NCBI GenBank assembly: GCA_040004035.1
Contig: JAMPLN010000029.1
Source of the DNA: Microcoleus vaginatus_C
GTDB lineage: Bacteria > Cyanobacteriota > Cyanobacteriia > Cyanobacteriales > Microcoleaceae
Reading direction: 5' to 3' (one strand)
Length of the DNA: 64,000 bases
Shown in pieces: positions 50,389 to 60,595 of this stretch. Made by a program: the position numbers and the translations under genes. The notes under the pieces are model-generated. The model saw only the letters and a list, made by a program, of their open reading frames with translations, was not told where the DNA came from and searched no databases. Position 1 is the stretch's first letter. Each line of letters begins with the position of its first letter.

Positions 50389-53300
50389 GTTTCAATCCCT
50401 GATAGGGATTTAGGTTGATTGCAACTAGGTTTTCCCTGAGCGTTTATTTCTTCCAAACTCATAGTTTCAATCCCTGATAGGGATTTAGGTTGATTGCAAC
50501 TTGAGTTAAATGCCGTTCTCGATACAAACAAGCGTTTCAATCCCTGATAGGGATTTAGGTTGATTGCAACTTGAATGTACAAACTCATTACAAATAGCGA
50601 TTCGGGTTTCAATCCCTGATAGGGATTTAGGTTGATTGCAACTCTTTATGGGTGAGACTGTTTCAACTTGTACCCCTTTGTTTCAATCCCTGATAGGGAT
50701 TTAGGTTGATTGCAACCCAATATAGAGAAACAGATAGAAGTTTTACGAGAGCGTTTCAATCCCTGATAGGGATTTAGGTTGATTGCAACGTTTCTATAAT
50801 TTCGATGAAATGCTTTACGTAGGCGATCGTTTCAATCCCTGATAGGGATTTAGGTTGATTGCAACAGGTCTTAATAATGTTTGCCTTTCTCCTTACTTGT
50901 TTCAATCCCTGAGAGGGATTTAGGTTGATTGCAACGCTAGCTGATACTGTTTGTGGCGATATACCCAGGGTTTCAATCCCTGATAGGGATTTAGGTTGAT
51001 TGCAACTGCAGTCATGGCAAGCGTGAAAGCGTCGGATGTCGATGTTTCAATCCCTGATAGGGATTTAGGTTGATTGCAACGGCCTCGTGCCTCGGCCGGC
51101 CGGCGCAGGCGCCGGCGCCAAGTTTCAATCCCTGATAGGGATTTAGGTTGATTGCAACCGCATTCCCTTTATCTTAAAAAGGCTAATTGCTAAGTTTCAA
51201 TCCCTGATAGGGATTTAGGTTGATTGCAACCCGGATCGAATTCTTCGGGTTCTACAACCGGAGGGGTCAGTTTCAATCCCTGATAGGGATTTAGGTTGAT
51301 TGCAACGAAAATAGTGATACCCCTATCGCTACCTTTTTTCAGGTTTCAATCCCTGATAGGGATTTAGGTTGATTGCAACAACTAGCGGTTTTTCTGTGGA
51401 AGCCTAAACTATGAGTTTCAATCCCTGATAGGGATTTAGGTTGATTGCAACCGCCGATCGCACTCCGGCTCCCTGTTCGTGTTCATAAGTTTCAATCCCT
51501 GATAGGGATTTAGGTTGATTGCAACGCTCAACCCAAGTAGGATCAACCATATATTTAGTGTTTCAATCCCTGATAGGGATTTAGGTTGATTGCAACCACA
51601 AGACTTTGACGAAACAAACCCAGAATACTGGTTTCAATCCCTGATAGGGATTTAGGTTGATTGCAACCCTACAATGCCATACTTCCCTGCGACAAGATAT
51701 GTTTCAATCCCTGATAGGGATTTAGGTTGATTGCAACAACGGAACGACAGGCATGAACACCGCAGCAATCGCGCGTTTCAATCCCTGATAGGGATTTAGG
51801 TTGATTGCAACCTTAAGTTCTTCAGGCATAGGGGAGAAGGTGTTGTTTCAATCCCTGATAGGGATTTAGGTTGATTGCAACTGTACGCCAGCTTGCAGCT
51901 GATGGAGCAATCGACTCCTACCGACCACAAGTTTCAATCCCTGATAGGGATTTAGGTTGATTGCAACCGAAACTCCACCACCGACACGCGGGGGATTGCT
52001 TGTTTCAATCCCTGATAGGGATTTAGGTTGATTGCAACATTGAGCTTTTCCAGTTCAAAGGCTGGAATCTCCTTGTTTCAATCCCTGATAGGGATTTAGG
52101 TTGATTGCAACAAGTGCGGCTGCAACGATTGCTTGAATTTGTTGCTAGTTTCAATCCCTGATAGGGATTTAGGTTGATTGCAACTTTAGACGATCTAAGC
52201 GAAATAGATGATTCTGAGTTTCAATCCCTGATAGGGATTTAGGTTGATTGCAACTTGGAATTGTTAGCCAAGTTCCATATACATTAATGTTTCAATCCCT
52301 GATAGGGATTTAGGTTGATTGCAACCTGCGGTCATACCAAAGAAGTCGTAGAAAGAACAACGCCGTTTCAATCCCTGATAGGGATTTAGGTTGATTGCAA
52401 CGCGGGTGCGATCGTTCAAGTCCATGCCTTTAAGCATGTTTCAATCCCTGATAGGGATTTAGGTTGATTGCAACACCGGATTTGCACGATGAGAAGTCCG
52501 AAGTTTGGGAGTTTCAATCCCTGATAGGGATTTAGGTTGATTGCAACTCTGTTGGGCGGTTGCCGGGGTTTCCCGACCAGTAATGTTTCAATCCCTGATA
52601 GGGATTTAGGTTGATTGCAACTCGGCTTTAATTTGGCCCCAGTACAAGCAGTGGGTTTCAATCCCTGATAGGGATTTAGGTTGATTGCAACTCGCTAATG
52701 TGGCCGTATCAAGCCTGATACTCACTGTTTCAATCCCTGATAGGGATTTAGGTTGATTGCAACCTTCAGGGAAAGGGTTGGAAGCGCAGTACATATGTTT
52801 CAATCCCTGATAGGGATTTAGGTTGATTGCAACGATTCTATCGTTCACTGCTATTACTTATCAATTGTTTCAATCCCTGATAGGGATTTAGGTTGATTGC
52901 AACGTATTAGTGATAGAACTATTAACTCTATCATTAATGTTTCAATCCCTGATAGGGATTTAGGTTGATTGCAACCCTCATATAGGGACTCGCTGGGATT
53001 GTCCTACTTGTAAGTTTCAATCCCTGATAGGGATTTAGGTTGATTGCAACAGTTTTTGCCAGAGCAGGTAAGTGCTATTAAGCGTTTCAATCCCTGATAG
53101 GGATTTAGGTTGATTGCAACAGTATTGTTGGATAAGTACAGTGGGTGTACAATCTCCGTTTCAATCCCTGATAGGGATTTAGGTTGATTGCAACTTCACT
53201 TGCAGTTCGTAATAAAGGATAATTCCATTGTGTTTCAATCCCTGATAGGGATTTAGGTTGATTGCAACCAGGGTAGTCAGATTCGGCCTCTGAAGTTGAA

Positions 53301-53551
53301 TCGGTTTCAATCCCTGATAGGGATTTAGGTTGATTGCAACGAAAAATAATAATTTAGCAGTTAATTCTGCTCGTTTCAATCCCTGATAGGGATTTAGGTT
53401 GATTGCAACTTAAAAAATTTCGGGCGCCTGAGGTTTTCCAATTAGTTTCAATCCCTGATAGGGATTTAGGTTGATTGCAACTAAATTTCGAGGCACGGTA
53501 AGGAGCCGGAATCCGTTTCAATCCCTGATAGGGATTTAGGTTGATTGCAAC
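50389..53551 (-). CRISPR. CRISPR array, 44 repeats and 43 spacers
   Basis: The repeat is 37 bases. On the plus strand it begins GTTTCAATCCCTGATAGGGA and ends TTGATTGCAAC; on the minus strand it ends ATTGAAAC, the usual crRNA 5' handle, so transcription is taken as leftward with the leader at the right. Spacers are mostly 33-39 bases; one is 41 (51081-51121) and one 49 (51882-51930). All repeats appear identical except the one at 50899, which has a single T to G change (CCTGAGAGGG). Cas genes are not in the window, so the type (I or III) cannot be fixed. The uniform repeats suggest a well-maintained array. Confidence 0.98.
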
Positions 53552-53803
53552 TGTTGGTTTCTGAAACCATTACTGTATTTAGTTTTCAAGGTTCGTTTGC
53601 GTCTGTACATATTAAAAGTACCATTTCAAGATCGACCTGTCAAGAGGCAAAATTTTCAACAAGCCTCAAAACCTTTCACAGCAAGCAATACCGCATTTGC
53701 GTCTGTCTAATTTTTCCTAAAATGTCTTAAACCCATACTACGCAACTGATACAGCCGAAAAAAATTACCCCCTCAAAAAAACACCTACCCATAGACGCAA
53801 AAC
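53552..53803 (-). promoter_or_regulatory. Probable CRISPR leader
   Basis: AT-rich, 252 bases, non-coding, next to the ATTGAAAC-side... that is the right-hand end of the array where minus-strand transcription would begin. TTTGCGTCTGT occurs twice (53596 and 53696). No promoter hexamers picked with confidence. Confidence 0.6.
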
Positions 53804-54514
53804 TCAACCCTCAACCCGATTCAAATTCCAGTCATAGGGCAAAAAAACGATCGCCCATCCATCGCCCACAGCCGCCTCCGGCCCCAAATAACCGCCCACA
53901 TAATCAGCCACCGAACCCGCCGCCTTTACAAAATCCTCCCCGTACCACTTAAAAATCTTGCTCAAATAAAGCGTCTTTTTCTCGGCATCATATCGCACCT
54001 TATCAGGATTGTGAATAAAACGGCTCGCATCCGCTTCTAGTTGAGTCCGTACCGACTCCGGGAAATAAGCCCCCCGGCGCAGCAGCGGGCACCCGACTGA
54101 AGCGCAAACTAATGCAAAATGGATGCGCGGTTCGGCAAATTCCGGCCGCAAAATTGCGTGTTCGATTTGATTGAGACTGTACTTTTTGCCGCCAATAATC
54201 GTATTTGAACGAGTGAAAAAATCCAAAAAACTCAGCCAGTTGGGAATTCCCAAAATTTTGGGACGGATGGACGCGATCGGATATACTTCCAGAACTTGAG
54301 AAATTGCGATCGCATTATACGCATTCAGCCACAACGCCAGCCGCGCATCCGCATCAGTACCATCCGTCAAATCCACATCCGCCAAACTTTCCAGCCACCC
54401 CCTCAAAACATCCGCCCCCTCAGCTTTCCAGCCCCGATAATTGACGCGGCCGAAATCGTCAACGTAGCGTTGCAGCAACTCGTCCCAAATCGTAAAGTCG
54501 ATCGTAGCGATCAT
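53804..54514 (-). CDS. DUF547 protein
   Basis: 236 residues. VDDFGRVNYRGWKAEGADVL, LALWLNAYNAIAISQVLEVY, YSLNQIEHAILRPEFAEPRI and HFALVCASVGCPLLRRGAYF are the DUF547 core; the Asn-Ala-Tyr, His and Cys residues are in positions like a papain-type fold. The activity is unproven. No signal peptide. Its end is next to the CRISPR leader. Confidence 0.88.
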   Translation of the reverse strand: MIATIDFTIWDELLQRYVDDFGRVNYRGWKAEGADVLRGWLESLADVDLTDGTDADARLALWLNAYNAIAISQVLEVYPIASIRPKILGIPNWLSFLDFFTRSNTIIGGKKYSLNQIEHAILRPEFAEPRIHFALVCASVGCPLLRRGAYFPESVRTQLEADASRFIHNPDKVRYDAEKKTLYLSKIFKWYGEDFVKAAGSVADYVGGYLGPEAAVGDGWAIVFLPYDWNLNRVEG

Positions 54515-54611
54515 TTATTACTATCCATAATATAAGGCGGGCATTGCTTTAGCTTCTGCTTCTATTTAATACTACCGTCAACCAAAATAATACCTCCAAC
54601 GGTAGGATTTT

Positions 54612-54899
54612 TTAGATTAGACCCATCAAACGGGCTCTGGTTAAATTCACTTGAGTAAAATTAGTACCTTGTAAATTAGCTTGCCACAAAGAAGCCCCGC
54701 TCAAATTTGCCCCGGATAAATTAGCTTCCCTAAAATTTGCTTCTCTCAAATCTGCCCCTTGCAAATTCGCATTTGCTAAACTCGCCTGCGGCAGGGGAAT
54801 GCCGATAAAATCGCCGCCCGGACACTGGTTAGCGTACCACAACTAATTGACTTGCTGCGGGTTAGGTGCAATCACCGGTGTAGCCAACCCGAAAATCAT
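54612..54899 (-). pseudogene. Pentapeptide-repeat protein with in-frame amber stop
   Basis: From 54842 the frame reads ANQCPGGDFIGIPLPQASLA and then A(D/N)LxxA repeats to the end. From the ATG at 54899 the same frame gives MIFGLATPVIAPNPQQVN and a TAG at 54845-54843, immediately before LWYANQCPGG. Related cyanobacterial proteins run a short secretion-like leader into (T/N)xQCPGC without a break. So one nonsense change separates the leader from the repeats. A TTG at 54842 might restart translation. Confidence 0.7.
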
Positions 54900-55064
54900 T
54901 CCTCATGAAACTGCTCCCAAAGTTACAGATTTCCTGCTCTTTACATTCTACAATCTTAAAAGATTCTTAATTTCAATTTCAACGGGGATCGGTTTCTTCC
55001 GGCACAACACCCCTCTCACTTTGAGCTGCATTTTTTTTAATTTCCCTTACCTTCCTAACAAATT

Positions 55065-56543
55065 ATGACGGATCGCACCAACTTTTTCGATAAACTGTTA
55101 GCGGCTGTTGAAACCAATCAAAGTTTGCTGTATTTAGCCCTCGACCCCGACCCAGAAACCTTGCCCCCCCTGGTTTCCATGACTGGGGAAGAGACTCAAA
55201 CTTTTGTAACTGATTTGTTGTCAAAGCTAAAAAGTGCGATCGACCAAACAGCCGATTTAATCTGTGCCTGCAAAATCACCCTCGGTTTTTACCAATCTCT
55301 CGGTATTCCCGGTTGGGCATTGCTGCAAGAAATTTTAACAATTATTCCCCCTCACCTGCCAGTAATTTTAGATGCCAAACACTGCGATTTAAATACCAGC
55401 ACAGTGTTTGCCAAAATTGTATTTCAAGACTGGCGAGTTGACGCTATTACCTTAAGTCCCTATGCCGGATTCGACCAAGTAGCGCCTTTTTTGTTATACG
55501 CCGGAAAAACTGTTTTTGTACTCTGTGCCACCGCCAACCCCTCAGCCGAGGCTGTGCAAGAATACCCGACGCCAGAAAATCCTTTGTACTTGCAATTAGT
55601 CCGACTCTCTCAAACTTGGGGAACTCCCGAAAAAGTCGGTTTAGAAGTAGGAGTAATGCCGGATATGTTAGCGCGCATCCGCCAAGCTGCTCCTGAACGC
55701 CTAATTTTAGTCGAAGGAGACATCGCCGAAGAAAATGACCTGACAGAAGAAAACGACCTCGCACAACTGCTGGCGGCTGGTTTAAGCAAGAATGGTGAAG
55801 GTTTATTGCTGCCAGTCCCCCCCAGTTTATTAGCGGAGAAAGAGCAGCGCCGAGCAATTGAGAAATTGCGGGATAATATTAATCAACAGAGGCTAAAGGC
55901 GATCGAAGGTAGTCCCACTTGCGAACTGTGGCTGCCCGATGTTTGCTTTTTGCAACCGGAACCTCACCGCGATTTAATCTTGCAACTTTATGACATCGGC
56001 TGCGTAGTTTTTGGCGACCACGTACAAGCATCGGGCGCCGTATTTCCATATTACATCGACTTGCGGAAAATAATTTCTATTCCGCAGATTTTCCACCAAA
56101 TTGTCAGCGCTTATGCAGAGATTCTCAAGGATTTAAAATTCGATCGCATTGCGGGAATTCCCTACGGTTCTTTACCCACAGCAACCGGTTTAGCATTGCG
56201 GATGGAACGCCCGATGATTTTCCCGCGCAAGGAGGTGAAAACTTACGGTGCCGGCAAATTGATTGAGGGGCATTTTCATCCAGGAGAAACGATTGTCGTA
56301 GTCGATGATATTTTGATTAGTGGCAAAAGCGTGATGGAAGGCGCGGCTAAGTTAAAATCTGCTGGCTTGAATGTGGAAGATATCGTGGTATTGATCGACC
56401 ACGAACAGGGAGTCAAAGATAAGATGCAGGCCAACGGTTATCGCGCCCATTCTGTGTTAGCGCTGTCGGAAATAGCTGAAGTTTTGTATCGAGCCAATCG
56501 CATTGATACCGAGCAATTCAATCTTTTGACAGCGGAACATTAA
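55065..56543 (+). CDS. pyrF-pyrE: Bifunctional orotidine-5'-phosphate decarboxylase / orotate phosphoribosyltransferase
   Basis: 492 residues. The N-terminal half is OMP decarboxylase of the PyrF subfamily 2 type (LYLALDPDPETLPP, ICACKITLGFYQSLG, VILDAKHCDLNTS with the catalytic Asp/Lys set, LIDHEQG further down belongs to the second half). The C-terminal half, from about residue 285, is orotate phosphoribosyltransferase, with RPMIFPRKEVKTYGAGKLIE and the PRPP loop IVVVDDILISGKSVMEGA. Together they do the last two steps to UMP. The order, decarboxylase first, is opposite to the animal enzyme and typical of cyanobacteria. Confidence 0.93.
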   Translation: MTDRTNFFDKLLAAVETNQSLLYLALDPDPETLPPLVSMTGEETQTFVTDLLSKLKSAIDQTADLICACKITLGFYQSLGIPGWALLQEILTIIPPHLPVILDAKHCDLNTSTVFAKIVFQDWRVDAITLSPYAGFDQVAPFLLYAGKTVFVLCATANPSAEAVQEYPTPENPLYLQLVRLSQTWGTPEKVGLEVGVMPDMLARIRQAAPERLILVEGDIAEENDLTEENDLAQLLAAGLSKNGEGLLLPVPPSLLAEKEQRRAIEKLRDNINQQRLKAIEGSPTCELWLPDVCFLQPEPHRDLILQLYDIGCVVFGDHVQASGAVFPYYIDLRKIISIPQIFHQIVSAYAEILKDLKFDRIAGIPYGSLPTATGLALRMERPMIFPRKEVKTYGAGKLIEGHFHPGETIVVVDDILISGKSVMEGAAKLKSAGLNVEDIVVLIDHEQGVKDKMQANGYRAHSVLALSEIAEVLYRANRIDTEQFNLLTAEH

Positions 56544-56638
56544 ACCCCAATTCCTCTATGGCAGACTTTTACCAACCATAATCGCCAAAAATTAATAATC
56601 TGAGCAACCCGCCCCCACTCAATGTACGTTTTTTCCCT

Positions 56639-56744
56639 GATATCGGAAGTTAGTGCATTTGGCTTTTGGGATTTTAAAATCCCAAAAGCCTTTCGATCCC
56701 AATTATTTGAACGCTACCCCTTGACAGACCAAGACAGTATCTAC
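56639..56744 (+). repeat. 106-bp dispersed repeat, inverted copy of 36385-36489
   Basis: GATATCGGAAGTTAGTGCAT through CTTTTGGGATTTTAAAATCC to AAGACAGTATCTAC. It matches the reverse complement of 36385-36489 over its whole length with a handful of changes. Confidence 0.9.
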
Positions 56745-56770
56745 GATTTTATGTTTATCTGCAATTAAAC

Positions 56771-56799
56771 ATAAAAAAAATCCCCCAAATGGGGGATTT
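56771..56799 (-). terminator. Intrinsic terminator of nrdJ
   Basis: On the minus strand AAATCCCCC-ATTT-GGGGGATTT is followed by a run of eight T, 12 bases after the nrdJ stop codon. Confidence 0.92.
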
Positions 56800-56811
56800 C
56801 CTTCAAGGCTA

Positions 56812-57882
56812 TTACATAGCCTTAGTCTCCGGCATCAGACACTTATCAGAATCGCAGCCCGCCGGCCCCGAATCCATCATTTCACCTAAGTCATAGCGAC
56901 TCAAAGCCGCGTGAAAAACATCAATTTCGCGGCGCGCTAAAGTCTCTTCCACCATCTTGGTGTAAGTTTCCTTGTTTATTGGTTCAAAGGGCAGACGCGG
57001 GAAAGTTTCAAGAGCATCAAACCGAGCTAAAAGCGCTGCGGAAATGTAGCCTTCATCATCGCGAATCGCTTCATAAATCCGCGTACCCAAACTTTCCACT
57101 TCATTTTCGCGCAGTTCAATCGTCGCCGAAGTGTTATGTCTGACATAGAACTTTTGCACTTGCATATAAAAGTCCATTTGTGCCGCCGCTGAGAACTTGT
57201 TAATGTCAATTTCATCAGCTCCCGGCAAGTCAGCCCAACTTACCGCAACAGGTATTTCTACCAGCCATTCTGTACAGCGTTCATCGAAGGGATTGTTCAG
57301 CAAATTGCCGTTTTCATCCTTGTCAGATTGAGACGGAATCACATTGTATCCGTAGTCGATGCAGGCGAGGGCTACGGGGTCGTTTTTGCCGAAAGTGATT
57401 CGGCGAATGAAACGCTGGGCTTTCGGCGGATGCCAGCCGGGGGAAGCACCTGTCAGCAGAGATTTAGTACCCGATGGTTGAACCGTTGTGCAGCGATTTG
57501 GGCGTTTTAAGGAATGGCGATCGCAATAATCCCATACTACCCGATTCACAATCTCGCGCCAACCACTCAAATACTCTTCTTCCCGCTGTTTAAAAGCGAT
57601 TCCTTGCGGAGTTTGCGGGCGGCCTTCCCCCCACCAGCGCAGCCACTCAACGCCAAAAGCATGAACGAAGAAATCGAACAATCCCGTGAAAGAGACGCCG
57701 ACAATCGGGTCTAATTCGCGGCTGTATTGATAGCGGGGTTCAAGAAATTTGTGATTGAGAAGTACCGCGACAGATAGAGCCGCCGCCTTGAAAGCTTCCT
57801 CCTGTTCTTTGAAATTGTAAGGGTCAATTTGATTGAGGTGAACCTCAGAAAGATTACAGTGGAAGTTAGAGCCGATGATTTC
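56812..57882 (-). CDS. nrdJ: nrdJ, 3' exon: class II (B12-dependent) ribonucleotide reductase, C-terminal part
   Basis: 356 residues after joining to the upstream exon. It opens EIIGSNFHCNLSEVHLNQID without a start codon, continues PIVGVSFTGLFDFFVHAFG, VQPSGTKSLLTGASPGWHPP and ends with AGCDSDKCLMPETKAM; the C-x4-C pair is the C-terminal redox cysteine site. It is the direct continuation of the exon ending NPCG at 58136. The first Glu completes the NPCGE catalytic motif. A start at the internal TTG (57681) would give a non-functional fragment. Confidence 0.92.
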   Translation of the reverse strand, partial: EIIGSNFHCNLSEVHLNQIDPYNFKEQEEAFKAAALSVAVLLNHKFLEPRYQYSRELDPIVGVSFTGLFDFFVHAFGVEWLRWWGEGRPQTPQGIAFKQREEEYLSGWREIVNRVVWDYCDRHSLKRPNRCTTVQPSGTKSLLTGASPGWHPPKAQRFIRRITFGKNDPVALACIDYGYNVIPSQSDKDENGNLLNNPFDERCTEWLVEIPVAVSWADLPGADEIDINKFSAAAQMDFYMQVQKFYVRHNTSATIELRENEVESLGTRIYEAIRDDEGYISAALLARFDALETFPRLPFEPINKETYTKMVEETLARREIDVFHAALSRYDLGEMMDSGPAGCDSDKCLMPETKAM

Positions 57883-58135
57883 CAGTTTTGTTACCCTAAA
57901 GGCTTTTTATCCTTTAGTTCTACAGATTCGATTTTCCCTGTAGCTCGGCGTACTTTTTCATTTACTTTAGTTGTAAATGCCCCGCACTCTTGCCAGGATT
58001 ATATTCTTCAATAAAGAAGGTTCACCCGGTACGCTCTACGGTGGTAAAGGATTTTTAATTCCCTTACTTACCTCGGAGTCAACATCTCAGTCTTCTCCGA
58101 TTTTGCGAGGTTTTTTACGTGAGGCAAAATTACTT
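57883..58135 (-). ncRNA. Group I-type intron (253 nt) in nrdJ
   Basis: Removing these bases joins NPCG to EIIG exactly in frame. The upstream exon ends in U (GTGTGGT) and the intron ends in G, the group I splice-site rule. A P1 helix can form: exon CGTGTGGT with intron GCCTCACG (about 58118-58125), giving a U-G wobble at the splice site and one U-U mismatch. Several further hairpins are visible (CCTCG...CGAGG, CATTTAC...GTAAATG, CTAAAGG...CCTTTAG, GCGTAC...GTACGC). No endonuclease ORF. The P3/P7 core was not modelled. Confidence 0.78.
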
Positions 58136-60595
58136 ACCACACGGGTTTAAGCCCACACGGACTAACCGATGCTCTAACTCGCCAGCAGTCATATTAGGAT
58201 GGCGTTCCTGCAACCACTCTTTAGCTTTTCCTTCGTCGTAAGCTTTCAAAAACTCACTTCTAAGACTCGGTGTTGAAAGTAAATCAACGTTAGATCTAGC
58301 TACAGCTTCCCCCGCCCATTGAATCGCGCCTTCGCCGCTGTAATACTGTTTGCGGACAGCATCAATACATTCTTCTAGCGTAGGTTTGGTATGGAAAACT
58401 CGCGTATGATTTGCCATCCGAAGGGCATCGCGTTCTGGATCTATTCTCCAGTTGCCGCTTTCATCTTGTTGCCACAGATTGTTTTTAGCATTTGCCCCCA
58501 GTTCGTCATCAAAAGAAAACTGACGCATTCCGGCACTGTTATGCGTCAGATAACCATCGCAGTAGAAACAATGAGCTTCTTCAACTTCAATATCGTAGGT
58601 TTTGACATGATCGTAACTGCCTATTCCTTTGACTGTGACTGGAATATCTAATGAGATATCAGTCTCAACGATATAGCGTTCATAATTAGCATCAACGGTG
58701 CGGGAACCTTGGAACCCCATTTCTCGCATCTCGCTGTATGTGTAAGCTTCCCGCATTATCACACCGGGAACGGTAAAACCATACATTTTCAGCCCTTGGC
58801 GCAGTTCTCCCTTAACAGAGTAAGGTGAAATCAAAGCGTTATAACGCTGTTTAAATGCTGGAATCGTGATGCTGTACTTAATTTGCCATCCTTGTTGCTG
58901 GGGATAATTGGTGAGAATTCTGCCAGCAATACCCAAGCTGGATAAAACTGCACTTATTTGTCTCACAAATGACCGATATACTGAGGTTACTAGATGAGGT
59001 GGTCGGCTATTAATAGATCCGTCACTGTCCATTAATCCGGCTAGATAAGCTGCTCGGATATCTACTGATCCCTGCAAAATAAAACTAGGAATTGCTAAGG
59101 GAAGATTTGGCTGCTTGATGTAGCGATGGAAATATTCAGCTAATCGTATAGAGGAACAGATGGATTTAGCGGTATTTTCACCCTTGATGTTGCCATGAGT
59201 AGCAGTCAAGCCAAACAAAGCTAAACCAGCATTGATTTTAGCTTGAATTTTAGGTGTCAGTTCTGTATCTAAGGCGTTCATTGCCCATTCAACACGGCCA
59301 TAGGGTTTACCGTATTTATTGCGACCAATAGCTACATAGCCATCACCGTGAGTAAACCCAATCAGCCAAGCCACTTCACTTGTCAGTTCAGGAATTACAA
59401 ACGCCTTAGCTGTTCCGCTTTTTGAGGGCCTAGACATTGTAAAGTCAGCAGGCAAATGGGTAATTGTCCCAGGTAAAACTTGTGTGTTGTGCAGGAGGCG
59501 ATCGCCCTCAGCTAAATTAGCAACTGATTTCCACACAATTGTGCCTCTAGCATCTGCCAGCACTGCTTGAGAGTGGTTTAAAGTTGCTCTAGGATAAGTG
59601 CCATTAGTTTCTATTTCGTAGACATCTTGAAATCCTTGGTCGAATTTATCAACCACTCGCCTGAATCCTAGAGGAGTCTGCACTAAGTCACCCACTTGCA
59701 CGTCGCAAATGGGAACGAGTCCTTTAGAAGTATGAACTAGGGCATCTTCGGGCAAACAGCGGCGAATATTACCAGCAACAATTGTCACCGCCGCTTCATC
59801 AATCAACACGCAGCATTCAACTGAATTTAACTGCCGCCCTAAAGCTTTATTCAAAATTGCGGCGCAGCGCTGATAAAGGTCGGGCAATTTCACCGGATTT
59901 GCTACTCCGCCAAAACCTTTTAAAGGTTCTCCCACCGGGCGAACGTCGCTCAAATCGATGAATACTTGAACTTCTCCTGCAAATCTTTCATCTGTGGATA
60001 ATTCCAGCAAAGTTTGATAGGATTTTACCCAACCTTGGCGAGAATCTCCGACATAAATAGTTGCGGTTTTTTCTGCTATTTTTATTTCGGTTGCTTGACG
60101 GCGCAACTGGGCGGGTGTAGAGCCGATTTCGCCTTGCATGGTTAGGGTTAAACGGTTGCAAATCGGCGGCAGTTGGTTGATATATTGTGGTTCCAAGACT
60201 GCCCCAGTGCCGCAGCCCATCATTGCCAAATCCATCAACAAACCAAAGGAACGCCAGTCGAGAATATTTGTTGAGGAGCAATTATATGCACCGGAAAAAT
60301 TCTCTGGTTGTTCGATCCATTTGCTGCCACCTACCCACAGCCAGCGGCCTGAAGCGAGGGTTTTGAGCTGGTTTTGCATCCGGTGCAGCAGTTGTGTTTC
60401 TTCGGGGGTGAGGTTTCCCAGCTTTTGCAACCCCTTGACAGTTCGATCGCACACTTGGGCCCAAGTCTCCCTTCCCGTCTCGGTGCGGCGGCTGTAAGTC
60501 CTAAAAAATACTGGATTGGCTGCGGGTGCTGTTTCGGGGAAATCGGACGGGTTGCGTTTCTCGCTGGCACTCGATCGCTCTAATTCTCGAACCAT
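58136..60595 (-). CDS. nrdJ: nrdJ, 5' exon with in-frame intein: class II ribonucleotide reductase, N-terminal part
   Basis: The ATG at 60595 opens 820 codons: extein residues 1-279, an intein of 407 residues, and 134 further extein residues ending LVRVGLNPCG. Without the intron and intein the enzyme has about 769 residues, the right size for cyanobacterial adenosylcobalamin-dependent RNR, which reduces ribonucleotides using a radical started by B12. Extein motifs: SGRWLWVGGSKWIEQ, AYNCSSTNILDW (first redox Cys region), MMGCGTGAVLEP, and NPCG(E) with the radical Cys. If unspliced, translation would stop two codons into the intron. Confidence 0.93.
58538..59758 (-). mobile_element. Intein with LAGLIDADG homing endonuclease in NrdJ
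   Basis: 407 residues from Cys1 (CLPEDALVHTSKGLVPICDV) to the end CFYCDGYLTHN, followed by Ser as +1 residue. N-terminal block A (CLPEDALV) and block B (TNGTYPRATLNHSQAVL) are present; the C-terminal blocks are VKTYDIEVEEAHCFYC and THN. In between, two LAGLIDADG helices (WLIGFTHGDG and YLAGLMDSDG) mark a complete homing endonuclease. The insertion point is between GNIRR and SAGMRQ of the reductase. Confidence 0.96.

Noticed and set aside
50307..53379. Open frames reading CNQPKSLSGIET / VAINLNPYQGLK
   Set aside because: They are translations of the CRISPR repeats, not genes.
57681..58129. Two separate nrdJ genes or a split reductase
   Set aside because: The reading continues upstream of 57681 without a start codon to 57882, and both parts join exactly; the downstream part has no ribosome site.
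57883..58135. Group II intron
   Set aside because: No GTGYG at the 5' end and no convincing domain V; GAGCTACAGGGAAAATCG only loosely resembles it. The U/G splice-site rule fits group I.
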